Of a DNA stretch of 64,000 nt, positions 17,825 through 27,855 are shown in pieces (the stretch's first letter is position 1; each line of letters starts with the position of its first letter). Both the position numbers and the translations under genes were made by a program. A model generated the notes under the pieces. The model saw only the letters and a program-made list of their open reading frames with translations. It did not search any database and was not told where the DNA came from. Origin of the DNA: Pseudoalteromonas sp. R3 (GTDB lineage: Bacteria > Pseudomonadota > Gammaproteobacteria > Enterobacterales > Alteromonadaceae); assembly GCF_004014715.1 (NCBI RefSeq), contig NZ_CP034835.1, positions 1,984,001-2,048,000 of the forward strand, in the 5' to 3' direction.

Positions 17825-20416
17825 ATGACCTCAAAACCTCAGGCCAAATACTTACATGATTATCAGCCACCCACACATGCCGTTGAAAACCTCTCCTTAA
17901 CGTTTGAACTGGATCCGCAACACACAAAGGTAACTGCTAGGTTTATGCTAACCGCACAGGGTGACGCCAGTTCGGTTATGCTCGATGGCATTGAATTGAC
18001 ACTGAACTCAGTGCATGTAGATGGACAAGTGCACACCAATTATAGGTTACATGATACTGGCCTGGAGTTATTCGGACTGGGTGAACGTGCTGAAATTGAA
18101 ATTGTTAACACCATTTCACCAGGGACAAACACATCACTAGAAGGTCTGTATCTGTCAGATGGCGCTTATTGCACGCAATGTGAAGCTGAGGGGTTTCGTA
18201 AGATTACATATTTCCTGGATCGCCCAGACGTACTGACAACCTATAAAGTAAAAATAATCGGCCCGAAACAAATGCCGTACCTATTATCCAATGGTAACAA
18301 GGTTGACAGTGGTGAATTATCAGACGGCCGCCATTATGTTTGCTGGGAAGACCCCTTTAAGAAGCCTTCTTATCTGTTTGCTTTGGTGGCAGGGGATTTC
18401 GATGTACTGACGGATCAATTTGAAACACGGACGGGGCGCAAAGTTGATCTACAGCTATTTGTTGATAAGGGAAATCTGAGTAAAGCACCTCATGCAATGA
18501 CTTCTTTGAAGAAGGCTATGGCCTGGGACGAACAACGCTTTGATCTCGAATACGATCTCGATATTTATATGATAGTGGCGGTCGACTTTTTCAATATGGG
18601 CGCGATGGAGAACAAAGGTCTGAATGTTTTCAATAGTGCTTGTGTACTGGCAAATCAGGAAACGGCAACAGATCGGGATTTCCATATCATAGAGTCTATC
18701 GTCGGGCATGAGTATTTTCACAACTGGACAGGAAACCGCGTGACCTGTCGAGATTGGTTCCAGCTGAGTCTCAAAGAGGGCCTTACGGTATTTCGCGATC
18801 AGGAATTCAGTAGTGACCTGGGCTCTCGTGCACTGAACAGGATAGATGCAGTCAATACGGTTCGCACACATCAGTTTGCTGAAGATGCGGGGCCTATGGC
18901 GCATCCGATCAGGCCACAGCAAGTGATCGAAATGAATAACTTCTATACCGTCACTGTGTATAACAAAGGCGCTGAAGTAATCCGAATGATGCACACTATA
19001 TTGGGAGAGGCAGGTTTCCAACAGGGTATGAAGCTCTATTTTGAGCGTCACGACGGGCAGGCTGTGACGTGTGATGACTTTGTCGCCGCAATGAGTGATG
19101 CCAATGGCAAAGATTTAAGCCAATTTAAACTCTGGTATAACCAGGTTGGCACACCAAAGGTCAGTGCTCGTACGAGTTTTGACGAGCAGCAAGGGGAGTT
19201 TACCTTGCATTTGGCACAAAGCCATGCTGATCATGACCCGGTAGAAGCTCCATTGCATATTCCTGTTGCTATTGAGTTGTTGGATAAGCACGGGCAGGTC
19301 ATTACAGTACCTGAGTCGATAGCCAAGCAGGGCAAGGTGATAGAACTGACCGAGAAACAACAGAGTTTTGTGTTTAGCGGACTCGAAAGCGAGCCTGTAA
19401 TTGTGTTACTCGAAGGGTTTTCGGCGCCTTGTTTGTTGAGCTACGATTATCAGCAGCAGCAATTGCTTCACATTGCCAAGTTTGCAAGCAGTGATTACGC
19501 GCGTTGGGAAGCCATTCAGCAACTGTACAAAGCCGAAATTAAAGCACTGGTAAATACCGAGACGTTTACAGAGTATCAGCTGCCTGAATGTTTGACTCAG
19601 GCACTACGCCTGTTGCTTGCCGATCTCAGCGGTGACTTATCAATTTTGGCTGAGCTATGTACTGTGCCGGGCTTTGATGCGCTCAGTGCAGATTACACCC
19701 CTGTTCCAGTCGCGCAGCTGGATCAAGCGATTACTACCCTGGAGTACCAAATCGCAGTGCAACTCAAGCCGGCCTGGTGTGAGACCTATTCTCAGCTACA
19801 GGACGATGGCAGCCTGGACGCTGCGGCTGTGGCAATTCGGACAATGAAAAACAAATGCTTGTTTTATCTTGCTCAAGTATCAGACCCGCAGATCCAGGGG
19901 TGGATACAGGCGCAAAGTGAAAGTTACAATATGACACTAAAACTGGGGGCACTCAGGGCTGCGGTGAATGCCGGACACGTGCTGACACAGCTGTTGTTGG
20001 ACGACTTTGATAAACAGTGGCAGTCAGATCTGTTGGTAATGGACAAGTGGTTTGCACTACAGGCAAGTCGGCGTGATGAGAGCTGTATCGACAATATTTT
20101 GTCACTTTACACCCACCCCTGCTTTGACAAAGCAAACCCAAACCGCGTGCGAGCACTAATAGGTGCCTTTACTCGCACAAACCCACGTCACTTCCACCGC
20201 GAAGATGGCCGGGGCTATGCGCTGCTGGGCGATCTGATTGCGGAGCTAAACCAGGTCAACCCGCAAAATGCTGCCAGGATCATAACGCCGTTACTGTCTT
20301 TCAAACGTTTTGATGGTAACCGACAGGAATTGATGAAAACACAGTTAGAGAAACTAGCCAGATTGCCCGAATTGAGTGATGACTTGTACGAAAAAATTGA
20401 CAAAGCGCTAAATTAA
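17825..20416 (+). CDS. pepN: aminopeptidase N (M1 family)
   Basis: This 863-aa M1 zinc aminopeptidase carries the exopeptidase motif GAMEN (259-263) and the zinc site HEYFH (H295, E296, H299) with E318, almost at E. coli PepN numbering. It removes N-terminal residues from peptides in the cytoplasm. The frame stays open for 26 more codons upstream, but the ATG at 17825 has an AGGA site and gives the family length (E. coli 870 aa). The upstream part (MICTHFFILLSRG) does not look like the family. Confidence 0.95.
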   Translation: MTSKPQAKYLHDYQPPTHAVENLSLTFELDPQHTKVTARFMLTAQGDASSVMLDGIELTLNSVHVDGQVHTNYRLHDTGLELFGLGERAEIEIVNTISPGTNTSLEGLYLSDGAYCTQCEAEGFRKITYFLDRPDVLTTYKVKIIGPKQMPYLLSNGNKVDSGELSDGRHYVCWEDPFKKPSYLFALVAGDFDVLTDQFETRTGRKVDLQLFVDKGNLSKAPHAMTSLKKAMAWDEQRFDLEYDLDIYMIVAVDFFNMGAMENKGLNVFNSACVLANQETATDRDFHIIESIVGHEYFHNWTGNRVTCRDWFQLSLKEGLTVFRDQEFSSDLGSRALNRIDAVNTVRTHQFAEDAGPMAHPIRPQQVIEMNNFYTVTVYNKGAEVIRMMHTILGEAGFQQGMKLYFERHDGQAVTCDDFVAAMSDANGKDLSQFKLWYNQVGTPKVSARTSFDEQQGEFTLHLAQSHADHDPVEAPLHIPVAIELLDKHGQVITVPESIAKQGKVIELTEKQQSFVFSGLESEPVIVLLEGFSAPCLLSYDYQQQQLLHIAKFASSDYARWEAIQQLYKAEIKALVNTETFTEYQLPECLTQALRLLLADLSGDLSILAELCTVPGFDALSADYTPVPVAQLDQAITTLEYQIAVQLKPAWCETYSQLQDDGSLDAAAVAIRTMKNKCLFYLAQVSDPQIQGWIQAQSESYNMTLKLGALRAAVNAGHVLTQLLLDDFDKQWQSDLLVMDKWFALQASRRDESCIDNILSLYTHPCFDKANPNRVRALIGAFTRTNPRHFHREDGRGYALLGDLIAELNQVNPQNAARIITPLLSFKRFDGNRQELMKTQLEKLARLPELSDDLYEKIDKALN

Positions 20417-20428
20417 CAGCGCTTTTAG
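20402..20428 (+). terminator. terminator overlapping the pepN 3' end
   Basis: AAAGCGCT (20402-20409) pairs with AGCGCTTT (20418-20425), with the pepN stop codon in the loop and TTTTAG after it. The T tract is short, so efficiency is uncertain. Confidence 0.65.
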
Positions 20429-20458
20429 TTGTGATATGTAAAGGTTTTTATCCACACA

Positions 20459-20680
20459 ATGCATGAGTATTACTTTTACATGGATTTGAGCCATGAACAG
20501 TGTATGGCGTATTACCATGGCCACGTTGAGTTTATACAGGTCGTTGAGGATGGTGGGAAGCGGATCCGCTTCCCCGCTCATCATATTCGTCGGCATGTCT
20601 CAAGTTTAGGGGTCCGTGGGCGCTTTCGTTTGTTGCTTGATGAAAATAACCGCTTCGTAGCGTTGGAAAAAGTAGTTTGA
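20459..20680 (+). CDS. DUF2835 family protein
   Basis: This 73-aa protein matches the DUF2835 pattern: YFYMDLSHEQCMAYYHGHV, then GKRIRFPAHHIRRHV, then GVRGRFRLLLDENNRFVALEKV. The family is small, cytoplasmic and of unknown function in marine gammaproteobacteria. An ATG seven codons in is an alternative start. It probably has its own promoter after the pepN terminator. Confidence 0.85.
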   Translation: MHEYYFYMDLSHEQCMAYYHGHVEFIQVVEDGGKRIRFPAHHIRRHVSSLGVRGRFRLLLDENNRFVALEKVV

Positions 20681-20759
20681 TGACAATTATGCGACGAGAC
20701 ATAAAGTATTTTTGTTAAATCGGTTTGTTTTAAACTTAAATTACGTGTTATAACTACTC

Positions 20760-20777
20760 TGGTAGGACGTCTTACCA
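20760..20777. promoter_or_regulatory. 18-bp imperfect palindrome upstream of the DUF1302 cluster
   Basis: TGGTAGGAC (20760-20768) and GTCTTACCA (20769-20777) form an inverted repeat with 8 of 9 positions matching, about 140 bases before the DUF1302 gene and after the DUF2835 gene. It has the size and symmetry of a regulator site. The TGGT/ACCA ends recall FadR-type operators, but the centre differs, so no regulator is assigned. Confidence 0.4.
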
Positions 20778-20916
20778 TGAGTGAAATGCGCTCCAATGAG
20801 ATAAAAATGCACCGATCAGACGCGTATTATTTGTAATTTAAAGCTATCGCTTCTATCGTTACGACAACAAAAAACAATAACTTGATAAGAATTACCCGCC
20901 AAAGGGGGGAGAAATA

Positions 20917-23034
20917 ATGATAAAAACATCGCGCTTTGTGAAGAACAAGATAATGCTGGGCCTAAGTGCAGCATGTCTTGGTGTCGCTGGCACTGCTGCG
21001 CAAGCCGCCACGTTCCAAGTTGGTGATTTTGATGTAACCTTTGATTCTACGTTTTCTTATGGCCAAAGTATTCGTATAGAAGACCGCGACTTTGACCATA
21101 TCGGTAAAAGTAATCACCCACGTTATGACTGGACAGGTTATAACGCCTCGTTAGGCAACACCATCTACTCATCTTCTCAGATCTGGTCGCAGCAGGGTGC
21201 ATACTCAAATAACGGTGATGCTGGGGATTTAAACTTCGACTCGGGCGACACGTTTTCTCAGTTGATCAAAGGCACACATGAACTTGGCATTACCAAAGAC
21301 AACTATGGCTTCTTCTCACGCTTCATGTATTTCAAAGACTTTGCGATGGAAGACGGTGATTTTGCATACACGAATCCAGTATCTGGCCAAAAAGTAGACC
21401 CTTGTGCTGATGACAATACCAAGGAGCAGGTGTGTTCAGACTTACGTCTGTTAGATGCATTCGTCTGGGCTGATTTTGACCTCAACGGTGGTCAAAACCC
21501 ATTGTCTGTCAGACTTGGTCGCCAGGTTGTAAACTGGGGTGAAAGTACACTGATCAGCCACGGTATTAACATAAACCCCGTTGATATTGACCGTTTGAAA
21601 GCACCTGGTGCCGAGCTTAAAGAAGCCTTCATTCCTGTTGGCATGCTGTGGGCGTCTCTTGGCTTGACAGATAATGTAACGCTTGAAGCTTTTTATCAGT
21701 ATGAATGGCACGAAACACGCTTACCAGCGACGGGCAGCTATTTTTCTACGAACGACTTCGCTTCTGAAAATGGCTATAACCAGAATATTCAGCTCGGCTT
21801 TACTGCTAACCCGGATATAGACCTGGCTCACTTGACTGATGCGCTTAATAATTTGCATACAAACTGGATGGGCGCATTAGCTGCTCAAGGCTTGGATGTG
21901 ACTGACGAAAACGTACTGAAAAGTGAAGAAGCAATTTCTCAGTTAACGTCTATGTATCTGGCTTATCCAACTAAAGTAGCTCTAAAGGGCAAAGGTCATA
22001 ATGGTAAGAAAGAGCCAAAAGACAGTGGTCAGTTTGGTATTCGTTTAGGCGTGTTTGCACCTGAACTAAATGATACTGAATTTGCACTTTACTACATTAA
22101 TTATCACGCCCGCCGGCCGCTGATTTCTGGTAAAGCGTCTGACTTTACTAGTCAGGCGATTGCTGCTGATCTTGACTACATCAAAAACAACACGCTGGAT
22201 GCTGAGAATTTCACTAACCTGAATGCCTTCACCCAGGGTTTGATCGAATATCCTGAAGATATCAAACTATATGGTTTGAGCTTTAATACCGCCATCGGCG
22301 AGACAGCGTTTTCTGGTGAGTTTTCATATCGCCAGGACGAACCACTTCAAATCGATGACGTAGAACTGCTGTATGCAGGCATGTTGGAGCAGCTTGCATT
22401 GGCTGGCATTCGTACCGACGTTGCAGGTCTGTCTCAGTTGAGTAAAGGTGATGATACCGCTTTTGTTAAGCCGGGTGAAATTGCACAAGGTTATGTCCTG
22501 AAAGACACCATGCAGCTGCAATTTACTGCAACGCATTTGTTTGGCCCGTCACTGGGAGCCGACAGTTGGGCGTTAGTTGGTGAAGTGGGTGGTGTCACTA
22601 TTAAAGACATGCCAAGTTACGATGAGTTACGTCTAAACGTAGCTGGAACTGGCCGAAGTGGCACAATTGAAGGGGTAAAAGACTACGAGTACGACTTGCT
22701 CCATAAGGCTATTTCAAACGGCCCTGAGGTTAACCCATTCCCAACAGCATCTGCCTGGGGTTATCGACTTATTGCTAAAGGCGAGTACAACAACTTGTTT
22801 GCCGGCGTCAATATGTCACCGCGCATTGTGTTTTCACACGATGTTAATGGTATCACGCCAGACCCAATGTTCTTGTTTGTTGAAGACCGTAAATCTGTGG
22901 GCATGACGCTGAACTTCAGTTATCAAAATGCCTGGTCATTTGACTTTGGTTATAACGCATTCTGGGGTGGTGGTAAGACCAACACATTCTCAGACCGTGA
23001 CTTTGTTTCATTTAATATCAAGTATTCAATCTAA
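20917..23034 (+). CDS. DUF1302 family outer-membrane-type protein
   Basis: This 705-aa protein has a signal peptide (cleavage near AAQAATFQV, residues 28-31) and the DUF1302 start FQVGDFDVTFDSTFSYGQS. It continues with many alternating aromatic strands and ends FNIKYSI, like an outer-membrane beta barrel. It includes VRLGRQVVNWGESTLISHGIN, a family hallmark. The function is not established. DUF1302 proteins occur beside DUF1329 proteins, often near genes for hydrophobic substrates. It starts a four-gene cluster with a strong GGGGGGAG site before the ATG; DUF1329 follows after 11 bases. Confidence 0.88.
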   Translation: MIKTSRFVKNKIMLGLSAACLGVAGTAAQAATFQVGDFDVTFDSTFSYGQSIRIEDRDFDHIGKSNHPRYDWTGYNASLGNTIYSSSQIWSQQGAYSNNGDAGDLNFDSGDTFSQLIKGTHELGITKDNYGFFSRFMYFKDFAMEDGDFAYTNPVSGQKVDPCADDNTKEQVCSDLRLLDAFVWADFDLNGGQNPLSVRLGRQVVNWGESTLISHGININPVDIDRLKAPGAELKEAFIPVGMLWASLGLTDNVTLEAFYQYEWHETRLPATGSYFSTNDFASENGYNQNIQLGFTANPDIDLAHLTDALNNLHTNWMGALAAQGLDVTDENVLKSEEAISQLTSMYLAYPTKVALKGKGHNGKKEPKDSGQFGIRLGVFAPELNDTEFALYYINYHARRPLISGKASDFTSQAIAADLDYIKNNTLDAENFTNLNAFTQGLIEYPEDIKLYGLSFNTAIGETAFSGEFSYRQDEPLQIDDVELLYAGMLEQLALAGIRTDVAGLSQLSKGDDTAFVKPGEIAQGYVLKDTMQLQFTATHLFGPSLGADSWALVGEVGGVTIKDMPSYDELRLNVAGTGRSGTIEGVKDYEYDLLHKAISNGPEVNPFPTASAWGYRLIAKGEYNNLFAGVNMSPRIVFSHDVNGITPDPMFLFVEDRKSVGMTLNFSYQNAWSFDFGYNAFWGGGKTNTFSDRDFVSFNIKYSI

Positions 23035-23045
23035 GGGCTTTCAAT

Positions 23046-24412
23046 ATGTTTAGAAAACCTACTATGCTTGCTGCAACAATTATAACAATGATGGCAGCAC
23101 CGGGTGCATTTGCAAAAATGACCCAGAAGAAATTGCGCGCCTGGGCGCCGACCTGACGCCAATCGGCGCAGAGAAAGCGGGTAATGCCGACGGCAGTATC
23201 CCTGCCTGGACAGGTGGTATTACTAAGCCACCTGCAGAGTATAAAGTGGGTATGCACCACCCAGACCCCTTCGCAGATGATAAAATCTTGTTCACGATTG
23301 ATAAAACTAATCTGGACAAGTACAAAGATAAGTTGAGCCCTGGTCAGGTTGCCTTGTTCGAGACTTATCCCGATACGTTCAAAATGCATATCTACCCGAC
23401 TCGACGCAGTGCTGCATATCCGCAGTTAGTGTACGATGCAACCAAAAAGTATGCATCTACAGCACAGCTAATCGAAAACGGTAACGGTATTAAAGATACC
23501 GCAATTGGTATTCCGTTCCCGATCCCTAAAAATGGCTTAGAAGCTATCTGGAACCACTTGCTTCGCTATCGTGGTTTGTCTATTGCGCGCTTCGGCGGGC
23601 AGGCAATGCCTACTGCATCGGGTTCATACAACATCATCGGTTTTGATGAAAAACTGTTGGTTAAGTACTCTAGTCCTGAAGTTACGCCTGAAGAACTAAA
23701 AGAGTCTAATGTCCTGTTTAAGTTTAAACAAAAAGTAACTGAGCCTGCGAACCTTGCTGGGACTGCTTTGTTGGTACATGAAACAATGGACCAAATCCTG
23801 ACACCTCGTCAGGCTTGGACATATAACGCAGGTCAACGTCGGGTGCGTCGTGCACCGAATGTAGCATATGATGCACCGGGAACTGCGTCAGACAGTCTGC
23901 GTACGACAGACGATTTCGATATGTTCAACGGTTCACCTAACCGTTACAACTGGACATTGAAAGGAAAGCAGGAACTTTATATTCCATATAACAGCTACAA
24001 ACTTCACAGTGATAAGCTCAAGTATGATGATATTCTGATGGCCGGTCACGTAAATCCTGAGCACGTTCGTTATGAAAAGCACCGTGTTTGGGTGGTCGAA
24101 GCAAACCTGAAAGAGGGCACACGTCACATATATAAGAAGCGTGTTTTCTATATTGACGAGGACAGCTGGCAAATCCATGTTGCAGATCTGTACGACAACC
24201 GTGACCAAATGTACCGCGTAGCGATGGCACATGGTTTGAACTACTACGAAGTGCCGACGCATTGGAGTACGTTAGACGTGTATCATGACCTTAACTCTCG
24301 TCGTTATCTGGCAATTGGCCTGGATAATGAAGAAAGCATGTATGACTTCAGCCAGTCTTTCCAGGACAATGAGTTCACACAAAGCGCTTTACGCCGCGAG
24401 GGCAGACGATAA
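23046..24412 (+). CDS. DUF1329 family periplasmic protein (apparent frameshift)
   Basis: The ATG at 23046 opens a signal peptide ending PGAFA, but that frame stops after 36 codons at 23154. The mature protein continues in another frame from about 23120 (DPEEIARLGADLTPIGAEKAGN) to the stop at 24412. One extra A in the A5 run at 23114-23118 would restore AFAKNDPEEIARLG and give about 455 aa. The mature part is intact and typical of DUF1329: DGSIPAWTGGI, then RRAPNVAYDAPGTASDSLRT. The fold is thought to resemble lipoprotein carriers such as LolA/LolB; no function is proven. Second gene of the DUF1302 cluster. Confidence 0.8.
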
Positions 24413-24475
24413 GCGCAGTTGCCGGCTAGTGCTGGCAATGCGCAACTCCTCAGGAGTCACGGTAGTGACTCCTGA
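24413..24475 (+). promoter_or_regulatory. two tandem strong hairpins inside the DUF1302 cluster
   Basis: Directly after the DUF1329 stop, GCGCA-g-TTGCCGGC pairs with GCTGGCAA-TGCGC around a TAGT loop (24413-24443; 13 pairs, one G-U, one bulge). Six bases later TCAGGAGTCAC pairs perfectly with GTGACTCCTGA around GGTA (24450-24475). Neither has a T run, so they look like mRNA-stabilising or processing elements or REP-like sequences rather than terminators. Function is inference. Confidence 0.6.
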
Positions 24476-24520
24476 ATTGCACTTCCTATTCTCTCTCACA
24501 ACAATTTTCGAGTATTCATC

Positions 24521-25519
24521 ATGATTAAGAAGTTAGTCGCAACCACGATTGCTGTTTTGGCAATGCAAAGTGATGCAGTAGTCGCAGCTTCTGATGCACT
24601 AATGGTGGCACATCCACAGCGTACATTACTGACAGATATTAGTTTTACAGGCTCCCAGCTCGTTGCGGTTGGCAAATATGGCACGATCGTTACAAGCAGC
24701 GATGGGAGTAATTGGCAACAAGCTCAGGTTCCTGTACAAAGCTTATTAACGGCAGTGACTTTTGTAAGTGAAAGTAAAGGCTGGGCATGTGGTCATGACG
24801 CTACAATTCTGAGCACTGAGGACAGTGGTCAGAGCTGGCAGATCCAGCAACATTTACCTGACATCGAAAAGCCCTGTCTGGATATTACCTTTGCTAATGA
24901 GCAAGTTGGCTATGCTGTGGGTGCTTATGGCATGATGTACGAAACCGCAGACGGTGGAAAAAACTGGCAAAAGCGCTTTATTGATACCTTCGTCCACCCA
25001 GATGACATTGATTATCTGGCCGAATTAAAAGAAGAAGACCCCGCCGCCTATGAAGACGAAACTGCGTTCATACTGCCACATTTTAATTCTCTTTTGATTG
25101 ATGGCACAGACTATTATCTGGCCGGAGAAATGGGCCTGTTTGCTGTGAGTAAGGACGCCGGAAAAAGCTGGCTGAGAATGCCAAGTTTTTACGCAGGCTC
25201 ACTGTTTTCAGTTAATAAAACGTCTGATGGCCGAATATTAACAGCCGGACTGCGCGGAAATGCGTTTATTTCTGATCCTGAACTCTCCTCGTTTAAGCGT
25301 TTGGCACTTAATAAAACCGCAACCATTAATCATGTTCTGTCTGTTGATAAGCAGCAGTACCTCTTCGCAAACAGCGGTGTAATTTTCAACCGAACGCAAG
25401 ATGGGTTATCCAGTAAGCAGCTAAAAAATGGTAAATCCATTATGGCCGGCGTTTTATTCAATGGAAAACTGGTCCTGGCGACTGAACAAGGGATCCAAAT
25501 AGTAGAGGTTAAACACTAA
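24521..25519 (+). CDS. YCF48-like beta-propeller exported protein
   Basis: This 332-aa protein has a signal peptide (about 1-22, MQSDAVVA) and repeated BNR/YCF48-type blades with Gly-Trp and Asp-Gly-Gly turns: GTIVTSSDGSNWQQ, ATILSTEDSGQSWQI, MMYETADGGKNWQKR and GLFAVSKDAGKSWLR. YCF48 relatives assist assembly of membrane complexes. Here it overlaps the MMPL gene by one base (TAATG), so it may assist that transporter. The role is inferred from position. Confidence 0.85.
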   Translation: MIKKLVATTIAVLAMQSDAVVAASDALMVAHPQRTLLTDISFTGSQLVAVGKYGTIVTSSDGSNWQQAQVPVQSLLTAVTFVSESKGWACGHDATILSTEDSGQSWQIQQHLPDIEKPCLDITFANEQVGYAVGAYGMMYETADGGKNWQKRFIDTFVHPDDIDYLAELKEEDPAAYEDETAFILPHFNSLLIDGTDYYLAGEMGLFAVSKDAGKSWLRMPSFYAGSLFSVNKTSDGRILTAGLRGNAFISDPELSSFKRLALNKTATINHVLSVDKQQYLFANSGVIFNRTQDGLSSKQLKNGKSIMAGVLFNGKLVLATEQGIQIVEVKH

Positions 25520-27849
25520 TGCAGTCATTGTTAAACCAACTTGTGTATGTCGTGTTCAGACACAGAGCTGCGATGATCTTTATGTTCATTGTGGCCACTT
25601 TGTTTTTGGGTTATCGCACTACCCACATTCAGCTCGATGCTTCTTTTAATAAAAACATCCCGTTAAATCATGAGTATATGAAAGTATACCTCAAGCATGA
25701 AAAGCAATTTGGCGGAGCAAATAGCATCCTTATTTCGGTATGTGACGCAGATGGTGATATTTTCAACCCAGAATTTTTTTCCCAGTTAAAAGCAGTTCAT
25801 GACCAACTTTACTTTATTCCCGGTGTAAACCGTCCTCTCGTGAACTCAATTTTTGCGCCCAGCGCGCGTTTCGTTGAAGTAGTGGAAGATGGGTTTGCTG
25901 GCGGACCCATTATTCCCGCCAATTTTACGGCAGACGAGGCCGGGCTCGCAGTTGTTAAACAAAACATAGAAAAAGCCAAAGTTGTAGGCCGCATGGTGGC
26001 CAGTGACTATTCTTGTGCGATGGTGACTGCTCAGTTAATGGAAATTGACCCACAAACGCAGGAAAAGCTCGATACATTGGCGTTTGCTAAAAAATTGGAA
26101 AGTGAAATTCGTGCGCCACTGAGCACAGATAAAGTCACTATCCATATTATCGGTTTTGCCAAGATGGCTGGCGATATCGCGGATGGTGCAAAAGGCGTTG
26201 TGCTATTTTTTGCGGTCGCGATTTTGTTTACCTTTGTGATGGTGTGGCTATTCTGTAAGAGCTTCAAGTTAACGCTTCTGCCTATTATGTGCTCTTTGAT
26301 TGCAGTGGTATGGCAAATGGGCCTGCTCACTATACTTGGGTTTGGTTTAGATCCTATGTCTATCCTGGTACCTTTCCTGGTCTTTGCAATTGGTGTGAGC
26401 CATGGTGTGCAAATGATCAACGCGATTGGTAAAAAAGTGGCGGAAGGCGTGAGCAGTAAAGTGGCCGCAGAAGCAAGTTTCAAAGCCTTATTAATCCCAG
26501 GCGGAATTGCTTTGCTATCAGATACAGTGGGTTTTCTGACCTTGCTTGCAATTGATATCGGCATCATTCGTGAGCTGGCCATCACCGCGAGTTTGGGTGT
26601 AGCTGTGATTATTTTCACTAACCTGATTTTACTACCAGTTTTGGCGTCTTACTACAATTCCAGCAAAATCCACCGCGTCGACGATGGCAACTCTCTAAGC
26701 CATCGGTTATTTGCTGCATTGCGTGAAGCCTTAGTTAAAACCACTGATAAACGTGTTGCACGCGTTATTTTACTGGTGAGTGCGGTTCTGTTTGGTTTAG
26801 GCTACTGGCAATCTCAGAATATGCAAATCGGTGATCTACATGCCGGTGCACCAGCGCTGCATGAGGATGCACGTTACAATCAGGATACTTTCCTTATCTC
26901 TGATCGTTATGCAATCTCATCTGACATACTTAAAGTGTTGGTAGAGGCATATCCTGCTGCCTGTACCGAACATGATACGATGGATAGGATCAGTCGTTTC
27001 CAATGGCGTGTTGAAAACTTACCAGGTGTTCAGTCAGCAGTGTCTTTGAGCTCAGTGGCGCAATCTGTCAATGCGGGTTATAACGAGGGTAATCTGAAAT
27101 GGCAAACTTTGCCACGTAACAGTGCATCCCTGGTACAGGCTACGTCTCGTGTAGAAACGAGTACGGGTCTGCTTAATGGTGACTGTTCAGTCATGCCTAT
27201 TATCATTTTCATGGCCGATCACAAAGCCCAGACCATAGATAATGTGGTGTCTCAAATAAAAGCCTTTGCTAAGGAAGAGGGCACAGACACAGTGCAATTT
27301 AAACTGGCTTCTGGCCCTATTGGCGTAATGGCTGCGACTAACGAGTCTGTATCGGCGGCGCAGCTGCCTATGATGATCTACGTGTACGGTGCGGTTATTA
27401 TCCTGTGTCTTATTAGCTTCAGAAGTATACGAGCGACTATCGCCGTCGTATTGCCACTGTATATAGTATCGACACTGGCACAAGCATTGATGGTCAAACT
27501 CGAAATCGGCCTGACTGTATCCACCTTACCTGTAATCGCTCTGGGAGTGGGGATTGGTGTGGATTATGGTATCTATATCCTGTCTTCTATGATGACCCAA
27601 CTCAAACAGGGTATGCCACTTTCACACGCGTATCGTAATGCATTGGCTGAAAGAGGCAGTGCTGTCTTGTTTACTGGGATTACATTAGCGATAGGTGTCA
27701 GCACCTGGATTTTCTCGGCGCTCAAATTCCAGGCTGATATGGGGATATTATTAACCTTTATGTTCCTGGTTAATATGTTGGGTGCGGTTTTATTATTACC
27801 TGCAATAGGAACCTTAATCTGGACAGACCAGAAAAAAAAGTGTGAATAA
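25519..27849 (+). CDS. MMPL/RND-superfamily transporter
   Basis: This 776-aa inner-membrane protein has the RND layout: one N-terminal helix (about 18-38), a large periplasmic loop, five or six helices (about 220-380), a second loop, and a second helix bundle (about 620-765). It carries LGVGIGVDYGIYILSSMM and FAIGVSHGVQMINAIG, the typical TM4/TM10 regions of MMPL proteins. Such proteins move lipids or hydrophobic molecules using the proton gradient. It is last in the DUF1302-DUF1329-YCF48-MMPL cluster. The substrate is unknown. Confidence 0.88.
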   Translation: MQSLLNQLVYVVFRHRAAMIFMFIVATLFLGYRTTHIQLDASFNKNIPLNHEYMKVYLKHEKQFGGANSILISVCDADGDIFNPEFFSQLKAVHDQLYFIPGVNRPLVNSIFAPSARFVEVVEDGFAGGPIIPANFTADEAGLAVVKQNIEKAKVVGRMVASDYSCAMVTAQLMEIDPQTQEKLDTLAFAKKLESEIRAPLSTDKVTIHIIGFAKMAGDIADGAKGVVLFFAVAILFTFVMVWLFCKSFKLTLLPIMCSLIAVVWQMGLLTILGFGLDPMSILVPFLVFAIGVSHGVQMINAIGKKVAEGVSSKVAAEASFKALLIPGGIALLSDTVGFLTLLAIDIGIIRELAITASLGVAVIIFTNLILLPVLASYYNSSKIHRVDDGNSLSHRLFAALREALVKTTDKRVARVILLVSAVLFGLGYWQSQNMQIGDLHAGAPALHEDARYNQDTFLISDRYAISSDILKVLVEAYPAACTEHDTMDRISRFQWRVENLPGVQSAVSLSSVAQSVNAGYNEGNLKWQTLPRNSASLVQATSRVETSTGLLNGDCSVMPIIIFMADHKAQTIDNVVSQIKAFAKEEGTDTVQFKLASGPIGVMAATNESVSAAQLPMMIYVYGAVIILCLISFRSIRATIAVVLPLYIVSTLAQALMVKLEIGLTVSTLPVIALGVGIGVDYGIYILSSMMTQLKQGMPLSHAYRNALAERGSAVLFTGITLAIGVSTWIFSALKFQADMGILLTFMFLVNMLGAVLLLPAIGTLIWTDQKKKCE

Positions 27850-27855
27850 AAGTGC

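Noticed and set aside
18455..19051. 198-codon open frame antisense to pepN
   Set aside because: It lies wholly over a strongly conserved enzyme region including the zinc site, shows no domain or ribosome site, and is a shadow of the coding strand.
23114..23118. Programmed frameshifting in DUF1329
   Set aside because: The run AAAAA is short, no stimulatory structure is evident, and two unrelated genes in the window show the same one-base defect, which points to a sequence error.
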